This document shows, one piece after another, positions 57,701 to 64,000 of a stretch of 64,000 nucleotides of DNA. A program made the translations under genes and the position numbers. Positions within the stretch are counted from its first letter, which is position 1. The number at the start of each line of letters is the position of its first letter. The DNA comes from Epiperipatus broadwayi (taxonomy: Eukaryota > Onychophora > Udeonychophora > Euonychophora > Peripatidae). The notes under the pieces are model-generated. The model saw only the letters and a program-made list of their open reading frames with translations, did not search any database and was not told the origin of the DNA. Location: assembly GCA_028023455.1 (NCBI GenBank), contig JAQFVV010000031.1, forward strand, positions 746,001 through 810,000, given 5' to 3'.

Positions 57701-59716
57701 TGATAATATTCTCTAGTTAGTTTATGATTTTCATTAACTATTGTTTCAAAAATGTTTATTTTTGTTTTCTCAAACTATATATATATATATATTGGTTTAC
57801 TTTTATATTGTGGCATTATTGTTAGTTTTTTAGGGGTCTGAGCCCCAACTACTTTAGCATTATTTACCGGCAGTAATAATAATATTATTATCATCATCAT
57901 CATCAAAAGATTTCAAGATTTATATGGAAATTAATGTTTAAAAAAATGTACCATATATGTGAACACTAAATGCCATTAAAAAAATTTTGATTCCCAGCAA
58001 ATATATGTTATTTATCCAGAATGTTCTAATTTCTAATTTAGATAATTTCTTTTTCTTTTTTTTTTAACTTTTAATCATTATATAATGAGACAAATTTCAA
58101 TTTAGTAATTTATGCTTGAGTGAAAGTTTGAATCAATTGTTATTTATAGCATTTTAAATTTTTCTCACACAATAATTCAAGATAAAAAACACTTTAAATA
58201 TCACAATCAATTTTCATATTTATAAAGAGGAACAGATGTAAGTTCTTATACCTGAAGATCAATCTTATATTTTAGTGTGACTTTATAAATTGCCAAAATG
58301 GGGCATATTTCTTGAATATTCTTACATTATAATAAATGATTCAAAAATGCAAACATATCAACAACTTTCATACTTTTAAAGTCATGCTGTCTTTCCATAA
58401 GCATGGTTTTCTTTAATCTTAGTTCTTTTTTTATTTTTTAGTCTTTTCTTTACATTTCATTTTAAATATATTCAGAGCTTCTTTTTTTCAAAGTATAGCT
58501 ATCAGTCTTTCCAGTACATTTTAGATTTTTTTTTTTTTTGTTATCTTAACTAGGCTTTATTAATATAAAACCATAATGAATTTCATTTAACTGACTTTTC
58601 TTATTATTTACCGAATGTATTACACAGAATAATTACAGCGGCAATAAAGAAATCTTTCTACATTCCTTTAATAATATAAAAAGTATGGGGGGGGGGGGAA
58701 TAAATTGAACTAAAAAAGAATAAAATAATAAATAAGTAGTCTTTGAAAAAACTATGGAATAACATTAATAAGCTGTATTAACTTATAATAATAATTTTAT
58801 TTTAAAAATAAAACACTTAGATTCAGAACAAATTGGGACGGGGGATGGGGGGGGGGGAGACTGGGATAAAAATAATGATTTTTGGGTAGACAATAATAGT
58901 AATGATGAGCTATTAAACAATAAGAAATCCTACACAAGTTTCAAAGTCAAGGAAATTTATATTTCTGAATTTCTTTTTTAAATGTCTACTCAAGTCAGAT
59001 TAATCTCTGTCATAGCTATTGCTGAACTATCTCAATCTTTAATAAATTATATTATTACATAAGAGCATTGTTAAATTAAATATATATATATGATCATTGA
59101 AAAAACTTTATCATAAAAGGAAATAATAAAAAAAAGGTATATAATCAACATTAATAGGTTTTTCAATTTTTTACAAAAACAAACATATGTTTTTGTTTGT
59201 TTGTTTTTTTTAGAAATTGTAGATTCTGGAAAAATTATTAGGGATTTCCAAATTTTCAAGGAATTTATATACAATAATGATAAAATTTTAAAGTAATATG
59301 TTGTTGTTGTTTTTTTTTACTTTCAAAGTAAAATTAAAATATCTAAATCGAAATTATTGTAGCATACTTTTTATATCAATGGTAAGTGTAATAGATTGTC
59401 TTCTCAAAGCTAATTCTGCAGTATCCTGAATGACTTAAGATAATGGAATTGTCATACTATAAAGTAGGCTTTAATTTATGTACTAACATGCAATAATCTA
59501 TGGCAATATTAGATTATTTTCATAATATGTAAATATTGAATCTTTATGATTAACAAAAACAAAAATCCTATTACAAAACGAAAGTAAATTTCTCAAACTG
59601 ATTTGAAAATTTTCCATATTAAAAATTATATTAGATTTGTTTGGATTCATGATTTACTTTTATTTGATATTTAAAATTTGAATATCTCTATGGAAAAAAA
59701 AAAAGATAAAAAAAAA
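57701..59716. other. AT-rich stretch with microsatellites and G-runs
   Basis: Contains an (AT)n run near 57770-57790, an (AAT)(ATT)(ATC) composite repeat at 57878-57906 similar to the tail junction at 17949-18002, and G-runs at 58687-58699 and 58841-58858. No coding or terminal repeat signal seen. Confidence 0.45.
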
Positions 59717-59730
59717 CAATTTTCATTTAT

Positions 59731-60463
59731 AATATTAGGGTATGAGCACAGACTTTCACATGACCCTCCACTCCATCTAATAACACTGATACACTTAAAC
59801 ATACATATGTTGAAAAGATAAATGACGATTGCTGGTTTAGCATGAAATACGTATATTGGTGATTATTTATCTTTTCAACATATGTATGTTTAAGTGTATC
59901 AGTGTTATTAGATGGAGTGGAGGGTCATGTGAAAGTCTGTGCTCATACCCTAATATTACATATATATAGACACAGGTATAAATAAGCCTATGTTTCAGTT
60001 ATTACATTATAGAGATGTCTGCCCATCCTTGCATATGTATTTAATGGATTATGTCCTGTATATGTGGGGTTCAGATTGACCTTAGGTCAACATGGGTGTG
60101 ACAATAATCTCGGCCTCAGGGTGGCCTTTGAGCATTCCATCATCAGATTTTCAATTGGATGGACGGTTGAAGAGTTGGAGTGTGGAGTAGATTGAAGCCT
60201 GTCCATTAAAGTATGAGGATTGTCTATCTTAATATATATTTGAGCACTTATAGTATATATGTGTAGAGATGATAATCTGGACCAACTGATGATTGCTGGT
60301 TTAGCATGAAATACGTATATTGGTGATTATTTATCTTTTCAACATATGTATGTTTAAGTATATCAGTGTTATTAGATGGAGTGGAGGGTCATGTGAAAGT
60401 CTGTGCTCATACCCTAATATTACATATATATATATAGACACAGGTATAAATAAGCCTATGTTT
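59731..60463. mobile_element. hammerhead-bearing foldback retroelement, family 2
   Basis: Flanked by CAATTTTCATTTAT at 59717-59730 and 60464-60477 (12-14 bp, with two bases of ambiguity against the element end). Structure: a short inverted piece (59731-59822), a direct 3'-half (59823-59997) and one complete direct unit (59998-60463, about 466 bp), both direct parts ending TATAAATAAGCCTATGTTTC. Sequence is unrelated to family 1 but the architecture is the same. The full unit carries a complete hammerhead; the half unit carries the same motif cut at its first helix. Non-coding; a 160-codon frame at 60320-60802 crosses its end and is not considered a gene. Confidence 0.75.
60271..60331 (+). ncRNA. 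type I hammerhead ribozyme candidate
   Basis: Helix I: GATAATC/GATTATT outer stem and ACCAA/TTGGT inner stem, with a TGG bulge on the 5' strand. Core CTGATGA (60286-60292). Helix II TGCT/AGCA with loop GGTTT, next to a U/U opposition. GAAA at 60308-60311. Helix III ATA-CG-TAT. Cleavage triplet ATA, cut expected after 60319. Every conserved core residue is in place and all three helices pair. As in family 1, the base pair normally G-C at the start of helix II is a mismatch, and helix III is minimal, both reminiscent of Penelope-type hammerheads. Confidence 0.78.
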
Positions 60464-60862
60464 CAATTTTCATTTATGTATGTTTCAAGCGCAATATATA
60501 GATTACGACCCATAAATAAAACTAAACTGCTTATTACATACTTATATGAAACCAATTCCTCAAAATTAATTATAAGCAACATGAAATATCAGTCAAGTTT
60601 AGATCCTGAAAAATTTATAGTTATTATGTTCTTTGATATTATTCCAAATATAGAATTAATTATGAATTCTATGAAAGCATGCATATCCATCAGCATTAAT
60701 TCATTATTAAATGAATTTTTTTTTACAATTCATTTTTATAAACTATTTTTAATATGCATTATAAAAAATTTATTGATGTGCAGTTTAGAACAGAGCACAT
60801 AAAATTTAACATATTAAATGTATTAAATATAAAAATGAATAATTATATATATTTATTTAACC

Positions 60863-61262
60863 CAGTAATTCTCAACCTGTAGGACCAGCTCCCCTGGGAG
60901 GGGGGGGGGATAATAAAAGAAAGATCAAAACAGACAAAAAATATGAAAAACAAATAATTATTGAAACCAAAATAATAATAAAAAAGATACATTCTGTTAA
61001 TATAAAAATAAAATGTCATACTTAAAAATAGATAAATACATATAATTAACACAAAAAGTATTTTGATATTTTGTAGCCAAATGAAGTGTAATTTTGCTAT
61101 TTGTGAGAAATTTTAGTCTTATTGCCATATATCAGCAGCAAAAGAAAAATAAACACAGAAAAAAATATTAGGGCTCCAAAAAAATCATTCGAGGGGGGGG
61201 GGGGGGCACAATAAAAACTGACATGAAAAGTTGAATTCAAAAAACTAAAAGGTTAAGATCTG
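60863..61262. mobile_element. hAT-like MITE, imperfect ends
   Basis: Left end CAGTAATTCTCAACCT and right end AAAAGGTTAAGATCTG are imperfect inverted copies of the CAGTGGTTCTCAACC-type terminus. About 400 bp, non-coding. Long G-runs lie near both ends (60899-60909 and 61193-61206), as in the MITE at 51266. Flanks share only ATTTAA, so the 8-bp duplication is degraded. Confidence 0.55.
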
Positions 61263-64000
61263 TTAATTTAAATCATAATTTATAAAATTATTACTATTCC
61301 TATATTTTCTAATATAATTTGTTTTAGTGGTCTTGTGTAGAATTTTGTAGAAAAAATGACAAAAATATAAATAATTTGCATACTAAGGTTTTAAAGACTG
61401 CATATGATTATTATTTTATAAGTAGATACATTTATAACCGTAATATTATTCAAATAAATGCAAGAAAAATAAAATTAGATAATTTAGACAAATTAGAAAA
61501 AAGGCATAAAGATTGGAGAAACAGATATAAATATATGTCATTGAGAGTATGCATAAAATGAAGATTTTGGTGCATTACTCAGATGATAATAATACATTTT
61601 AGCAGCCATTTAACATGTCAATTTGGAGATTGATTGCAATGATTTGATATCATCATACTCAATATAGAGAGGAACTGTTGCTGGGAAGTTTGATGTTCAA
61701 ATTTTGAATAATAATCAAGATTTGAAATATAATATTATAAAATGAAATTTCATATTTAAATATGTATGTGCGCATTTTTGAAAAATATTCCTATATTCAA
61801 AAATATAAAAGATTGTTGCAGATCCATTTGGATAATTAATTTATAAGTCTATGGGTTGTGCTTTAGATCTAAATCATATATTGCCTCAGAAAATAAGTTG
61901 AGTGAAGATAATCAAAATATAATAGATTAATTATGGCAAAATTTAATATTTATTATGATACAAAGCCAATACGAAAGTTGAACTACATTTAAATTGAAGA
62001 ATAATTAATTACTCAACAAATAAATACAAAATTATTGTATTTATTCCTAATAAATACTTATAAAATACAGTTTAATGGTAGCCAAATAGTATTAAAATCA
62101 ATGTACATGTACAAATGAAACACCGAGAAACATTTTTTTTTTTTTTTAAATTTTAATATAAAGAATTTATTCATGGATTTTTTAATAGTTAATTAGTTAG
62201 TCGCCTTTGGAAATTAAGCTTCTGATCTTATGACATATAATTGAAATTAAATATTAAATAAGAAAAATGCAATTACAAGTTAAATTATTTTTGCATGCTC
62301 AATTTTTTTAAATTAAATTTGTCATTAATGAATGTAAACAAAAGATTAACTATTAAAAACATGAAAAGATATTGATAAACAAGTAAAAATACCTTTAAAA
62401 AAAAAACCGTTTAGCACTGCTTTCAATTTGATGACAACATAGATTATTGTACATAGGGGGACTACAGATACATAAAGAACACAAAACAACATTAATTGGT
62501 AATTGTGAGTTGTCAGTTAGTTAGTTATCAGTTGAGAGTCATCAGTAAAGAAGAGAGAAATATGTGTTGTTTGTTATTGAATATATAATTTTCCAAAAAA
62601 ATAGCAGAAGTGAGCATAACAAGAAAAGCTGACATCAAGTTTACTGAAAAATAATATTAAGCCAGTAATGAAAATCCTAAATCATCATTATCCTTCCCAA
62701 TTCCCATTATGACAAATTTATTCCCCATATATATATATATATAAATATATATGGTATGAAGATATGTGCTAAGTGCAAACACTAATTGAGTCACCTATCT
62801 ATTATCTGGGAATGTAATCACTGATGAACTACTGAATATGAAATCTAATGATGTCATATAGCTTTCCTACTATCCTTACTACATGATAAAATGCACCCCT
62901 GACTCAGTGGTCTATTTAAAAACAGACACATTATGAATAAACTAGAATTCACAAAAATTACTGACAAAGGATTGTACAATGAAGAAAAACAAAATTTAGA
63001 AAGAATAAAATTCAGTAAAATTACTGATATAAAATGACCGATATGAAGAAAAATAACAATTAAGAAAAACAAACAAAACTTGAAGGTGTAATAATAATTT
63101 TTATTAGTCATTCATTAGACCAGAGATTATACAATAATGATGATGAATAGCAGATTTCTTTGCACATATTGGCTCAGAGATTTGTGACTTTGATAAAGGA
63201 GAAATCATGCATCACATCTAATACATATAATATTACAATCATATATTCTGTTTAAAGTAATGAGGATGAAAAACAAGTGGGAAAAAAAAAGCTTTTTTTT
63301 TTTTCGTTTTTGATATTATTATTACTAAATAATGTTTTAGCAAGGCCTGCCTTAGCACTTACATTTACTAAATACCTCTGAATTATAGAGCCTAGGCAAA
63401 TATTTTGTGTGCTATATATGCATTGCTATTTAGGTATTAATTATTCAACATTTAATATTTCACATTTTTACATTCATGGAGGTGGAAATTTCTGACTCTT
63501 TATTTTTTAATAGAAATGAAAATAATTGTTTATTTATAAAATAACTCATTTTGTTATCTTGACATTTAGAATAAAATTTAATATACAATAATCTTATTTC
63601 GATATTTAAAAAACCCCAGGAGTATTTAGCTGCTAGCAGAATTTATTTTTTAAGTTAAGCTAAATATAATGAAGAGATGTTAAAAAAAAAACTGATAACT
63701 AAAATTAGAAAATTATTTTATTTTTTAAAATTATTTTTCTAAAAAATAATATGATACTGTGGATAAGGCTATTCATAGAATTGTTGATAAAGGATTTACA
63801 ATAATTCGGAACTCAATTAAAAGAATGCAACTGATAGTTGGCAAACTTGCGAAGTAATTTAGAAAATTAAAACGTTTAATTGATGGAATGTTCAATTCCG
63901 TTGAATTGGTGGGAAAAAAAGATCTGTTCAGTATAACCTCTAGTGGAATAATAAAAAGTTTATAATTTTAGTTTCATTAATAATATATTTAAAAACTGGG
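61263..64000. other. AT-rich stretch, nothing recognised
   Basis: A 61-codon frame at 61376-61561 (basic, Lys/Tyr/Asn-rich) is unassigned. An (AT)n tract with palindromic ends lies at 62727-62753. No terminal repeats or domains seen. Confidence 0.4.

Noticed and set aside
60320-60802. 160-codon frame as a possible host gene
   Set aside because: It begins inside the hammerhead-bearing element and runs through its target duplication into AT-rich sequence; no domain seen.

Overview
The window is strongly AT-rich animal-type DNA (GC roughly a quarter to 30 % by eye). I found no convincing host gene exon and no rRNA or bacterial-style operon. Almost everything recognisable is transposable-element DNA of several classes, nested and mostly decayed. 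The mix (Penelope-like elements, APE-type non-LTR elements, RTE-like elements, gypsy-type LTR elements, hAT, pogo-like and other terminal-inverted-repeat elements) fits an invertebrate. I cannot name the species.

Layout. 0.8-6.1 kb: an RTE-like non-LTR copy (minus strand) split by an LTR element with a perfect 5-bp target duplication. 6.2-9.2 kb: two terminal-inverted-repeat DNA elements with internal tandem repeats. 9.4-15.0 kb: an LTR retrotransposon with 1.66-kb LTRs and a short gag-like interior without pol. 17.2-22.9 kb: a plus-strand non-LTR 3' end meeting, tail to tail, a nearly full-length minus-strand APE/RT non-LTR element (copy A). 23.1-26.9 kb: a decayed hAT transposon. 29.1-30.5 and 39.4-40.7 kb: two copies of a pogo-like non-autonomous element. 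31.5 kb: a tRNA-derived retroposon. 32.6-39.4 kb: a decayed LTR element with very long LTRs, the second one interrupted by a probable solo LTR of another family. 40.8-42.0 kb: a head-to-head Penelope-like pair. 42.8-44.2 kb: an RTE-like C-terminus split by a foldback element. 50.2-52.2 kb: a Penelope-like element with a hAT MITE inside. 52.2-57.7 kb: copies C and B of the same non-LTR family as A. 59.7-60.5 kb: a second foldback element. 60.9-61.3 kb: another hAT-like MITE.

The most interesting signal is a set of candidate type I hammerhead ribozymes carried by two unrelated, short, non-coding foldback families (43.2-44.1 kb with a third copy at 55.1 kb, and 59.7-60.5 kb). Both insertions share one architecture: a partial unit in inverted orientation, then a 3' tail fragment, then one complete direct unit, all between 12-14-bp target duplications. 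That is the arrangement known from Penelope-like elements and ribozyme-bearing non-autonomous retroelements. The coding Penelope-like copy at 50.2-52.2 kb ends in a decayed structure of the same type, so autonomous and ribozyme-only relatives sit in the same neighbourhood.

All protein assignments were made by eye from motifs and colinearity with known families. Element borders are accurate to a few bases where a target duplication is quoted and to tens of bases elsewhere.
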